NCBI GenBank assembly: GCA_964652155.1
Contig: CAZZBK010000042.1
Span: 1-38,057, forward strand
Direction: 5' to 3'
Source of the DNA: CAZZBK01 sp964652155
GTDB taxonomy: Bacteria; Planctomycetota; Planctomycetia; Pirellulales; PNKZ01
DNA length: 38,057 bases
Shown here: positions 6,279 to 12,431 of the stretch, one piece after another
Layout of the letters: the number at the start of each line of letters is the position of its first letter
Position numbering within the stretch: position 1 is the stretch's first letter
Position numbers and translations under genes: made by a program
Notes under the pieces: generated by a model
What the model was told of the DNA's origin: nothing
Database searches by the model: none
The model's input: only the letters and a program-made list of their open reading frames with translations

Positions 6279-6688
6279 CAGAACGGGGCCTCGTTGGCGT
6301 TTCGGCGCACGCTGTCCCCGAAAGCGAGGACGGTGGCCCGCGCGATTCCAGTGAGGGTTCCGTCGTCGGTCATCCCGGCGATCACGCCGTCGAGGGTCTC
6401 GCGCGACATGGCGGCGAGGTCGGTCACGCCAGCCTCGAACAGCGCGGTGAGGATGGCGTCGACCTGCTGCTCCGCGACGGCTTTTGCGGCGTCGAGGCAG
6501 GCCCCGGCCTCGATGATGGAGAGTTGACGGGCAGACATTCGATAGACCTCCTGCGCTGCTGGTGGACAGTCGCTGCAAATCCACATGATCGGGCGACGCG
6601 GCTCGCCGTATCCGAGGCCGTGCGCCTGCCGTGAGCAGACCCCGCACGTCTCTGGTTCTTTGTCGCGTCGTCCGATGATGGGCTTCAT
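6278..6688 (-). CDS. Phage zinc-finger protein (DUF6511-like)
   Basis: 136 residues. The N-terminus has CGVC (15-18), GLGYGEPRRP, and ICSDC (37-41), a treble-clef-like zinc knuckle; the rest is helical (ALFEAGVTDLAAMSRETLDGVIAGM). The general pattern (C-x-x-C, Gly-rich turn, second Cys pair, Ala-rich helical tail) resembles the DUF6511 phage family, a tentative recognition. It sits between the GcrA-like and primase genes in the replication operon. Function unknown. Confidence 0.65.
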   Translation of the reverse strand: MKPIIGRRDKEPETCGVCSRQAHGLGYGEPRRPIMWICSDCPPAAQEVYRMSARQLSIIEAGACLDAAKAVAEQQVDAILTALFEAGVTDLAAMSRETLDGVIAGMTDDGTLTGIARATVLAFGDSVRRNANEAPF

Positions 6689-6702
6689 GCTCGCGCCGTC
6701 AG

Positions 6703-7329
6703 TTAAGGTTGAGAATTAACGGTAACGGCGGCTCGACGTATTTCATCGACCATGCGAACCTGATCCGGCGTTCTGGTTGCAACGCTGGCGCTGATGGCCG
6801 AATGTCCTGGGCAGTATGACAGGCTGGATTTTGGCGTCTCACACCCGCAATACTGAAGCCCGTCACTGGTATCGATTGGCCACCGGCAGGAACGAGGGTT
6901 CAGGTTCACAAGCGAGACAGGGCGCGTTCCAGCGAGTGGAGTATTTGCCCAGTCAGGAAGGTTTCGAGCGAGGCCGCGCAAAACTTGTGATTCGCGCATT
7001 TCCTCTGTCTTCGTATCGGCATTAACTGTTTTGGCGCGGGCAGCACGCTTGGCTTCATTCTGCTCGGAAAGCTCTCTCTGACGCATCAACCGCGCCTCAC
7101 CAGTGAGCTTCGGTTTTGTCAGGCGGGTTTTGGTTCGAGACACAGATCCGGCTTGCCGCTTGGCCGATTTTCCCTTGTCCTCAGTAAACATACCAAGGCG
7201 ATGAGCTTTGCCAATTGCAGCGTTTCTAGAAACGCCAAGACGGCTTCCAATCGTCGTGAAGCTTTCATTTTGCTGGCGCATCTTGCAAAGCGTGTCGATT
7301 GCTCTCTGATCCCAGATAAATTCTCTCAC
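6703..7329 (-). CDS. gcrA-like: GcrA-family transcription regulator
   Basis: 208 residues from a GTG at 7329, preceded by AGGAGGG at good spacing and overlapping the helicase stop (GTGA). Residues 1-45 carry the GcrA-type helix-turn-helix (W6, then IGSRLGVSRNAAIGKAHRLG). The C-terminal part has CRWPIDT, YCGC and YCPGH, matching the conserved cysteine/histidine module of GcrA. Host GcrA is an alphaproteobacterial sigma-70 cofactor acting at promoters methylated at GANTC by CcrM. The basic linker (about 55-130) is longer than usual. It may redirect host RNA polymerase or tie phage transcription to the host cell cycle (inference). Confidence 0.88.
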   Translation of the reverse strand: MREFIWDQRAIDTLCKMRQQNESFTTIGSRLGVSRNAAIGKAHRLGMFTEDKGKSAKRQAGSVSRTKTRLTKPKLTGEARLMRQRELSEQNEAKRAARAKTVNADTKTEEMRESQVLRGLARNLPDWANTPLAGTRPVSLVNLNPRSCRWPIDTSDGLQYCGCETPKSSLSYCPGHSAISASVATRTPDQVRMVDEIRRAAVTVNSQP

Positions 7330-9005
7330 GCTGCCCTCCTGTCCGACTGATGGATCCTGAAATTCGCATCGACGACGGAGCCGTCGGCGCGCATGCGCTC
7401 GGTGACGCGCCAGAACTTGCCGTCGCGCGTGACGCGGATCGCGGTGCAGTTGACGAGCGCAAGGCCTTCGCTGATCTCCTGCGCGGCGCTCTCGACAGTG
7501 ACGCCCTCGGCGGTGCGCTGGCCCGTCATCGCGCACCACCACGCGTGCGCCTTCGCTCGAGCAAAGCCGACGGGGTGATCGAGGCAGACCCACTCCCGGT
7601 GCGCGGCGATGCCATACCAATATTCGACACGCAGCGTGGACGGTGCTCCCTCTTTCCGGTGGACGTGCGCCTCGATCGCGGTGACGGTGATCCACTTCTC
7701 CTCGACTTCACGCACCATGACGGCGGCCTCGGCGTCGGCTTCCTTCTCGTGCTTCGCAACGACCGGGAATTCGTGGCCGCATTCGATGCACTCGCGGGCT
7801 TGGATCGCGACAAGCGCCTCGCAGTTCGGGCAAGCCTTGGCGCGCACACTCTCGACGGTGGCCTTTCCCTCGCTAGGCCCCTTGCGTGCGCCGCCTCTGA
7901 CCTCGATCGCATCGACCGGACCATGACGACGCACGTTCCCGGCGTAGTCGAGCACGAGGCAATTCGTCTTGCCGGTGTCGGGTGAAAGCCGCGTGCCACG
8001 GCCGAGCATCTGGACATAAAGGCCCGTCGAGAGCGTCGGACGCAGCATCGCGATGGCATCTGTCGCCGGAGCGTCGAAGCCGGTAGTGAGCACATTCGCA
8101 TTCGTCAGGGCGCGGATATGGCCCGCCTTGAAATCGCGGAGGATACCGGCGCGATCTCCCGGCGGTGTGTCACCAGTGACGCAGGCGGAGGTGATCCCCA
8201 TGCCAGAGAGTTGGTCCGCGACCTCCTGGGCGTGCTTGACGCCAGCGCAGAACACGAGCCACGAGCGGCGGTCCTGCAAGCGCGAGACCATGTCCCGGCA
8301 GGCTGCAAAAACGACGGACGGGCGGCGCGCGGCTTCCTCGAGCGACCCCGCGACGAACTCACCGCCACGCCGCTGAACGCCGGTCACGTCGATCTCGGTT
8401 GTTCCGGCGCGGGAGGTCAGCGGCGAGAGAAACCCGTCGCGCACGCCCTCACCGATTCCGTAGGAGTAGACGACATCGTCGAACATGCGCTCGTCGCCTT
8501 CGTCGAGACGCCCGCTGTCGAGCCGGAACGGTGTTGCGGTGAGGCCGAGGACGCGCAGACCGGGGACGGCCTCGCGCAGCTTGCCGATCAGCTTGCGATA
8601 CATGCCGGCGCCATCGCGAGGAACCAGGTGCGCCTCGTCGATGATGATGAGATCGCGCGGACCGAGCGTCGTGGCATCCTCGCGGTGCACAGACTGGATC
8701 GCGGCGAACAGCACGCGAGCGCGTCGGTCGCGGCGTCCCAGAGAGGCGGCGTTGATCCCGATCGGGCATTGTGGCCAGATGCGGAGCGCGGCGCGGACGT
8801 TCTGGTCGACCAGTTCGCGGACGTGGGTCAGGCAGAGAATGCGCACGTCGGGATTCGGCTCCGCGATCTCGCGGATGACTTGCCCGAGAACGACGGATTT
8901 CCCGGTTCCGGTGGCAAGATCGACGAGCGGATTACCGCCGTTCGCATCCCAGTAGTCGTGCACAGCGTCGATCGCCGCGCGCTGGTATGGTCGGAGGATG
9001 GTCAT
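7326..9005 (-). CDS. SF2 DEAD/DEAH-box helicase with zinc ribbon
   Basis: 559 residues. Helicase motifs in order: Q-like RPYQ (5-8), Walker A ATGTGKS (31-37), DEAH (123-126), LTATP (155-159), and motif VI QMLGRGTR (332-339). A four-cysteine zinc ribbon follows (C392, C395, C406, C409), then about 150 residues without a clear family. It is a RecG/UvrB-class superfamily 2 ATPase expected to move on duplex DNA. Many temperate phages carry such a helicase in the replication module. Overlaps of 4 nt on both sides place it between the HNH nuclease and the GcrA-like gene. Confidence 0.9.
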   Translation of the reverse strand: MTILRPYQRAAIDAVHDYWDANGGNPLVDLATGTGKSVVLGQVIREIAEPNPDVRILCLTHVRELVDQNVRAALRIWPQCPIGINAASLGRRDRRARVLFAAIQSVHREDATTLGPRDLIIIDEAHLVPRDGAGMYRKLIGKLREAVPGLRVLGLTATPFRLDSGRLDEGDERMFDDVVYSYGIGEGVRDGFLSPLTSRAGTTEIDVTGVQRRGGEFVAGSLEEAARRPSVVFAACRDMVSRLQDRRSWLVFCAGVKHAQEVADQLSGMGITSACVTGDTPPGDRAGILRDFKAGHIRALTNANVLTTGFDAPATDAIAMLRPTLSTGLYVQMLGRGTRLSPDTGKTNCLVLDYAGNVRRHGPVDAIEVRGGARKGPSEGKATVESVRAKACPNCEALVAIQARECIECGHEFPVVAKHEKEADAEAAVMVREVEEKWITVTAIEAHVHRKEGAPSTLRVEYWYGIAAHREWVCLDHPVGFARAKAHAWWCAMTGQRTAEGVTVESAAQEISEGLALVNCTAIRVTRDGKFWRVTERMRADGSVVDANFRIHQSDRRAA

Positions 9006-9475
9006 TGGCGCCCCCTGCGCGCCAGATCGCGCAAGCTAACCTTTTCAGCAATCGACAAATTCCCGGCGCGTTGGTTCCATTCCCTTGTCGCAATGACGAG
9101 GTTTGAAATGTGGTTTGGTCCGCCGTGCGAAATCGGGCAAAGGTGCTCAATGGTGATCCGGTCGTCGTCGACCCCGGTGAAGCGCTCTGCAGAAAACCAG
9201 CACTCGCACCCATCGCGTTCAACTATAGCCGCGATTATATGGCGTAGCTTAATCCGCTCTCTCAGATCAGGAGAAAGCTGTTGTCTGTTACCAGACTGAA
9301 AGCTTTCACGCAGGATAGACAAAGCCTGAGGCCATGTTTCTCGACCATTGGCCTTCTTATATGCTACATGAAGGCCATGGCATGTCCGAACACGAAGAAT
9401 TTCATATTCGTTTGTCGGCGGTTCAATTATTGCACCGCACTCAACAAGCCAATTTTTAAATTGAGAAATCGTCAT
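9002..9475 (-). CDS. HNH endonuclease family protein
   Basis: 157 residues from the ATG at 9475, which overlaps the upstream stop; the longer upstream frame is shadow. The C-terminal half has the HNH pattern: CEC near 90-92, ITIEHLCPISHGG (H111), ISNLVIATREWNQRAG with the later Asn. This is a beta-beta-alpha metal nuclease fold. The N-terminal 80 residues are unassigned. It could be a nicking or recombination nuclease of the replication module or a free-standing homing-type HNH; stable placement and translational coupling in the operon favour the former. Confidence 0.8.
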   Translation of the reverse strand: MTISQFKNWLVECGAIIEPPTNEYEILRVRTCHGLHVAYKKANGRETWPQALSILRESFQSGNRQQLSPDLRERIKLRHIIAAIVERDGCECWFSAERFTGVDDDRITIEHLCPISHGGPNHISNLVIATREWNQRAGNLSIAEKVSLRDLARRGRQ

Positions 9476-9582
9476 TCCTCGTCCTTCCCGGCCATTGCAG
9501 CGGCCCCGAAACCGAAAATGACAAGAACACCGGCGGCGATACCGAGCGCAGCCATGACGAGGCCAAAGGTTGAGGCGGCCAT
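9472..9582 (-). CDS. Tiny single-pass membrane protein
   Basis: 36 residues: a hydrophobic helix (about 6-29, rich in Ala, Gly, Ile, Val, Phe) with an acidic end (GKDEE). Both ends overlap or abut neighbours in the operon (ATGA with the HNH gene). It is too short for confident family assignment. Similar very small membrane proteins occur three times more in this genome, which makes it credible. Confidence 0.55.
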   Translation of the reverse strand: MAASTFGLVMAALGIAAGVLVIFGFGAAAMAGKDEE

Positions 9583-9584
9583 GA

Positions 9585-9815
9585 TCACCCGACCCTCCGC
9601 TTTTCGGCCCTGATCCAGTTCGCCATGCGCATGACACGGGCGCGAAGGTCGGCCCGGCAGGACCGGTTCGCCTCCTCCAGCGCCTTGTTCAGGTAGCGGT
9701 GCGCCGCGTCGAGCTTGAGGGACCAGATGAAGCGATCGGCGGTGCAGAGCGTGGCGCGCTGACCAGCACCGAGGCAAAACACAGCATTGCGAATGTGGGT
9801 GGCGACGAGGTTCAT
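9585..9815 (-). CDS. Hypothetical early protein
   Basis: 76 residues, basic and predicted helical (DAAHRYLNKALEEANRSCRADLRARV), in the leftward operon with gaps of only 2-3 nt on each side. No motif that I recognise. Codon texture and tight packing support coding. Confidence 0.55.
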   Translation of the reverse strand: MNLVATHIRNAVFCLGAGQRATLCTADRFIWSLKLDAAHRYLNKALEEANRSCRADLRARVMRMANWIRAEKRRVG

Positions 9816-9818
9816 CGC

Positions 9819-10106
9819 TCAGCCCTCTCCGCGCGCTTTGGCGATGGCGGAGCGGGCTTGGTCATAGCACTCGCTTGCACCGCCACCGGGGTAGCTCGCC
9901 AGCCAGGACAGAGACCGATCCAGCGCTTCAAACATGTCTGGCGCGGCGGCGATTATGCGGGCGTTTGCTTCCATTTCCTTTTCAATGGACATAACGCTAT
10001 GATGCCAGCACGTGCAGATTTCTATGTGCTCGCCCTTAACAACCCGCTGCCCAGCATGGTCAAGGTATGCGGGAGACCAAGGCCCCGGCGTGTGTTTCGT
10101 GGTCAT
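9819..10106 (-). CDS. Conserved phage protein of the HTPGPW type
   Basis: 95 residues beginning MTTKHTPGPW and containing EANARIIAAAPDMFEALDR, a pattern found in many temperate phages of Proteobacteria. Function is unknown. A Cys/His cluster (CTCWHH, near 32-37) is visible. The start overlaps the stop of the 28-codon membrane ORF (ATGA). Confidence 0.8.
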   Translation of the reverse strand: MTTKHTPGPWSPAYLDHAGQRVVKGEHIEICTCWHHSVMSIEKEMEANARIIAAAPDMFEALDRSLSWLASYPGGGASECYDQARSAIAKARGEG

Positions 10107-10189
10107 GACAGCACCGACGAGGCGACAGCGGCGATGAAGAGGAACGCGGCAAATGCCGCCGCGTCCATAATGATCGAGAGGCGCGCCAT
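10103..10189 (-). CDS. 28-residue membrane peptide
   Basis: Starts at ATG 10189, which shares a base with the upstream stop, and ends in a TGA overlapping the ATG at 10106. It is almost wholly one hydrophobic helix (Ala, Phe, Leu, Ile, Val) after a short MARLS start. The ATGA coupling on both sides supports translation; function unknown. Confidence 0.5.
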   Translation of the reverse strand: MARLSIIMDAAAFAAFLFIAAVASSVLS

Positions 10190-10494
10190 CACGCGGCCTC
10201 CTGCCCGAAGACGACGGTCGGCTTGACGCGCAAGGTCACGGTCTCAGTCGTGCGTTCGTATTGCTTGCAGATGTCCTCGCCGAGCGCGGCACGAATGGCC
10301 TTGTCGTCGTAGGTGACGCGGGTCGAGGTCGAGACGGTGACGGTAAATTTTGCACCCTCGACCTTCTCGACGCCGCGCGTCTTGAGTTCGTCCTTGAGGG
10401 CGTCCTTGCGCTCGGTGAGCGCCTTGATCTGGAGGTCGAGCGTGCCGAACTCGTCGGCGATCTGGTGAGAGGAAAGGTTATGCAGGGTGGACAT
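10189..10494 (-). CDS. First gene of the leftward early operon, coiled-coil protein
   Basis: 101 residues: an N-terminal coiled coil (about 10-40, LDLQIKALTERKDALKDELKTRG) and a beta-rich C-terminal half (FTVTVSTSTRVTYDD, then ETVTLRVKP). Similar small proteins occur early in alphaproteobacterial phages; function unknown. It is the first gene after the operator-controlled promoter at 10529-10557. Its Shine-Dalgarno (GGAGAG) lies in one arm of a possible leader hairpin (10502-10527). Confidence 0.75.
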   Translation of the reverse strand: MSTLHNLSSHQIADEFGTLDLQIKALTERKDALKDELKTRGVEKVEGAKFTVTVSTSTRVTYDDKAIRAALGEDICKQYERTTETVTLRVKPTVVFGQEAA

Positions 10495-10528
10495 CGGTTG
10501 CTCTCCGTCGCGGGGTTGCGATGGAGAT

Positions 10529-10557
10529 AATGTGCTTCATACGCACATATCAGTCAA
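10529..10557 (-). promoter_or_regulatory. Leftward early promoter with embedded operator
   Basis: On the minus strand, TTGACT (10557-10552) and a weak -10 CACATT (10534-10529) are separated by 17 bp. The 19-bp operator (10530-10548) fills the spacer and -10, starting 3 bp after the -35. The geometry equals that of the cro promoter, so repressor binding should block RNA polymerase at both. Confidence 0.65.
10530..10548. promoter_or_regulatory. Repressor operator, copy 1
   Basis: ATGTGCTTCATACGCACAT: 6-bp inverted arms ATGTGC and GCACAT around a 7-bp centre. Near-identical copies lie at 10564-10582 and, inverted, at 11243-11261. The dyad and placement in the promoter mark it as a binding site for the XRE repressor and/or Cro-like protein. 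Confidence 0.8.
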
Positions 10558-10563
10558 GACGAA

Positions 10564-10582
10564 ATGTGCTTCATGCGCACAT
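10564..10582. promoter_or_regulatory. Repressor operator, copy 2
   Basis: ATGTGCTTCATGCGCACAT, one base different from copy 1. It lies upstream of the leftward -35 and 34 bp from copy 1, start to start. It may aid cooperative binding; no promoter of its own is obvious. Confidence 0.8.
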
Positions 10583-10596
10583 TATTTTTCGGCCAC

Positions 10597-10620
10597 AAAA
10601 AACCCGGCGCTTGGCCGGGC
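10597..10620 (-). terminator. Terminator of the repressor-lipoprotein unit
   Basis: CCCGGC (10603-10608) pairs with GCCGGG (10614-10619) around a 5-nt loop. On the minus strand a U-run follows (A-tract 10597-10602). It touches the lipoprotein stop codon and keeps the lysogenic transcript out of the leftward early operon. Confidence 0.88.
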
Positions 10621-10850
10621 TACTCTCGCCTGATTGTAATGTCGGCTCTAACAGGCGGTGGACGACCAAAGCACCCTTCATTTCGGCCGATCTCCAGTGC
10701 GGCAAGCTTCGAAGCGGCACTGACATATTCGTGCTGGAGCGCTTCGGCAACAAGCTGGCATCGCGTCTTTGGTTTTTCCGGTTCTTTAGGCGCCGCGGCG
10801 CACGCTGATAAAAAAATAGAACAAGCAAGCAAAGCGCAAAATCTCATCAT
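10620..10850 (-). CDS. Small lipoprotein coupled to the repressor, exclusion candidate
   Basis: About 76 residues from ATG 10850, which overlaps the repressor stop (ATGA); a second ATG follows at 10847. Residues 1-16 form a lipoprotein signal ending in the lipobox LSAC, so Cys17 would be lipidated. The mature part is Pro/Lys-rich, then helical, and holds two further cysteines. The gene sits between the CI-like gene and its terminator, so it should be expressed in the lysogen. Phage lipoproteins in this position often block superinfection at the envelope (Cor/Llp type); that is inference from location. An outer-membrane spanin is less likely so far from the lysis genes. Confidence 0.75.
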   Translation of the reverse strand: MMRFCALLACSIFLSACAAAPKEPEKPKTRCQLVAEALQHEYVSAASKLAALEIGRNEGCFGRPPPVRADITIRRE

Positions 10851-11179
10851 CCAGCCTTCAATAGAGCTTCGACAATCCGCCACGCTTCAGCCTGCTTTTC
10901 CGGGCTGGCCTTCTTCAGCGCGTCCCACACAAGGCGAGGAGGGTCTGCGGCAAGCGGGTTCACGTTGAGAAAGTCTGGCGCTTCGCACCCATAGGCTATG
11001 GCGAGGCGTTCAAGAAAATCCTGATTATAGGGCAGGATTCCGCGCTCGATCTTGCTCAGCGTTGTCCGATCAATATCGACCCGCGCGGCGGCCTCGTCCT
11101 GGTTGATGCCGAAATATTCGCGCCACTCCCGCAGGAATGTTTTCTGGCGAACATGCGAGGGCTTCTTGACGGGAGGCAT
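10847..11179 (-). CDS. XRE-family repressor (CI-like)
   Basis: 110 residues. A helix-turn-helix of the Cro/CI type spans about 15-62 (NQDEAAARVDIDRTTLSKIERG), followed by a short helical C-terminal region and no LexA-type peptidase domain. It should keep lysogeny by binding the operators at 11243-11261 and 10530-10582. It is transcribed away from the divergent Cro-like gene. Without a self-cleavage domain, induction would need an antirepressor or another signal. A GGGAG ribosome site lies upstream of ATG 11179. Confidence 0.88.
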   Translation of the reverse strand: MPPVKKPSHVRQKTFLREWREYFGINQDEAAARVDIDRTTLSKIERGILPYNQDFLERLAIAYGCEAPDFLNVNPLAADPPRLVWDALKKASPEKQAEAWRIVEALLKAG

Positions 11180-11233
11180 GGCGCATTATCTCCCGGCGCT
11201 GAAAAAATATCGACGGCATGAGAAGAACAGTGC

Positions 11234-11262
11234 TTGACAAGCACGTGCGTATGAAGCACATT
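11234..11262 (+). promoter_or_regulatory. Rightward early promoter (cro) with operator
   Basis: TTGACA (11234-11239), a 17-bp spacer, then a weak -10 CACATT (11257-11262). The predicted start of transcription falls at or next to the cro ATG (11270), and no Shine-Dalgarno precedes it, so the mRNA may be leaderless. The operator covers the spacer and -10. Confidence 0.65.
11243..11261. promoter_or_regulatory. Repressor operator, copy 3 (inverted)
   Basis: ACGTGCGTATGAAGCACAT, the reverse complement of the other operators except for one arm base. It lies 3 bp after the -35 of the cro promoter, the same offset as copy 1 in the leftward promoter. Confidence 0.8.
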
Positions 11263-11269
11263 CAACGTC

Positions 11270-11509
11270 ATGAAACTCGCTGATTACCTCATCGCAAACC
11301 AGCTTTCCGAAGCCGACTTCGCCGGTCGTGCGGGTATCTCCCGCGAGATGGTGAACAGGCTGAAGAACGGTCAAATCTGGCTTTCCTCTGAAACCGCCGA
11401 GCGGATCTTTCGCGCGACGGATGGAGAGGTCACGCCGAACGACTTTCTGGCCGCCCGGATGGGGGATCAACAGAAACCTGATCTTAACGTTACCGGAGAA
11501 GCGGCATGA
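11270..11509 (+). CDS. cro: Cro-like XRE regulator
   Basis: 79 residues. A helix-turn-helix covers about 12-48 (SEADFAGRAGISREMVNRLKNG). It is divergent from the CI-like gene with only about 90 bp between them, the standard genetic-switch layout. It should bind the shared operators and favour lytic growth. No ribosome-binding site is visible before the ATG, consistent with leaderless translation. The stop overlaps the next start (ATGA). Confidence 0.85.
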   Translation: MKLADYLIANQLSEADFAGRAGISREMVNRLKNGQIWLSSETAERIFRATDGEVTPNDFLAARMGDQQKPDLNVTGEAA

Positions 11510-11712
11510 CGCCCGCACATCAGCCGACAATGGCGTCGATTCTCGCGGACCAGCTTGTGCAGCTTGGCGCAAAATTCGATGACGTCACGAACTGCATCAT
11601 GGTGCTGATCGACGCCCGCTGGATGCCGGTCGTGATCGACATGCACATCGACGAGGCGATCGACATTGCCCGCTCGGGCGTCGGCCTCAACCAATTCAGG
11701 AGGGCTGCGTGA
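11506..11712 (+). CDS. Hypothetical early protein
   Basis: 68 residues, translationally coupled to cro (ATGA at 11506-11509) and to the next ORF. It has an alternating hydrophobic stretch (DVTNCIMVLIDARWMPVVID) that reads as a beta hairpin and an acidic helix. Family not recognised; the position is like early regulator genes such as cII, but no helix-turn-helix is seen. Confidence 0.65.
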   Translation: MTPAHQPTMASILADQLVQLGAKFDDVTNCIMVLIDARWMPVVIDMHIDEAIDIARSGVGLNQFRRAA

Positions 11713-12317
11713 TGGCCCTCTCCAACGAGATTGCCGACAATGTTGTCGGTGATGCTGGCACCGGCTCGGGCAACCAAATGTCGAAAAAGGTTCTTCCTTC
11801 GAGCGGCATAACTCCCTCTGCCTTGTTTGACGTACATACCCCGACGTTTCCTCCGACTTCCCTCGCTGCCGTTCGCGGTGGCGAGGGTTTTTCCCTGACG
11901 CTCCCGCTTCCAACGAGCGCGAACCGCATCTGGCGGCGCGGGGCCGGTGGAAAGACAACGCATATCAGCCAGGAATACGCGCTGTGGAAGCGCGAAGCCG
12001 AGCACGCAGCGAAGTCCGCCGGGATCGAGCCTGTCGCGGGGCGCTATCGCCTCCTGCTGCTGATCCCGTCGAAGGACCGTGCTGACGCTGACAATCGCAT
12101 CAAGGCCGTCTCCGATCTCCTCGTCCGCGTCGGGCTGATCCCCGACGACCGGCACGCGTGGGAGGTCACGGTTCGGCGCGACGACACCATTCACGCCCGG
12201 CTGTGCCGGGTCATCGTATCTGCCGCACCGGCCGCCGTGCTGGGTGGGGCGGTGGCCGGGGGCGCTTCCGGCGGCAGGACCTCCCTCCTGCATGTCGGAA
12301 GCGCCAACGCGGCCTAG
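11709..12317 (+). CDS. rusA: RusA-like Holliday junction resolvase (start uncertain)
   Basis: The ORF opens with GTG-ATG at 11709/11712 and codes 202 residues. The core, about 62-175, matches RusA: SLTLPLPTSANRIWR, then DADNRIKAVSDLL with metal-binding D126 and D128 and basic K132, then IPDDR. RusA resolves four-way junctions as a dimer. Typical RusA proteins are about 120 residues and begin at the SLTLPLP strand. The first 60 residues here have poor protein character and cover a strong terminator-like hairpin (11860-11892), and the last 30 cover two more long hairpins. Either the ends are real extensions or the gene is shorter and flanked by RNA signals. Confidence 0.8.
   Translation: MMALSNEIADNVVGDAGTGSGNQMSKKVLPSSGITPSALFDVHTPTFPPTSLAAVRGGEGFSLTLPLPTSANRIWRRGAGGKTTHISQEYALWKREAEHAAKSAGIEPVAGRYRLLLLIPSKDRADADNRIKAVSDLLVRVGLIPDDRHAWEVTVRRDDTIHARLCRVIVSAAPAAVLGGAVAGGASGGRTSLLHVGSANAA
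11734..11749. promoter_or_regulatory. 7-bp inverted repeat near the rusA ORF start
   Basis: CCGACAA and TTGTCGG arms with a 2-bp centre, upstream of the terminator-like hairpin. It could be a regulator site or small RNA hairpin; nothing in the sequence decides. Confidence 0.3.
11860..11892 (+). terminator. Intrinsic terminator inside the rusA reading frame
   Basis: A continuous 12-bp stem (11860-11871 with 11876-11887; two G-U pairs) with a TTCG tetraloop is followed directly by five T. This is as good a rho-independent terminator as any in the window, yet it sits about 150 nt into the rusA ORF, just after cro and one small gene. By analogy with lambda tR1 it may stop most early rightward transcripts unless antitermination occurs (inference). 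Confidence 0.7.
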
Positions 12318-12388
12318 CAACTACCGTGGCGGGTGGACGCTGCGCTCGCGCAGTTGGCATCCGGTCTCGCTCTCCCGGTCCACCCGCC
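12228..12388 (+). ncRNA. Tandem long hairpins between rusA and the Sak4-like gene
   Basis: Three consecutive stems: 12228-12237 with 12250-12259 (10 bp, one G-U); 12261-12270 with 12296-12305 (10 bp) enclosing a 6-bp GCAGGA/TCCTGC helix; and 12328-12338 with 12378-12388 (11 bp) enclosing a CTGCG/CGCAG hairpin. The first two overlap the low-quality 3' end of the rusA ORF; the third is in the 114-bp intergenic gap. A leader RNA, processing element or small RNA is possible. No U-tract is seen. Confidence 0.5.
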
Positions 12389-12431
12389 CGGACCTGTTAC
12401 GGAGAGAGCGCCCGGAACGAGAGAGCGAACT

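Noticed and set aside
8118..9299. 393-codon plus-strand ORF opposite the helicase
   Set aside because: Antisense to a helicase with all motifs in place.
10521..10968. Plus-strand ORFs across operators, terminator and lipoprotein gene
   Set aside because: They run through regulatory DNA and the antisense of the lipoprotein and repressor; no ribosome site or family.
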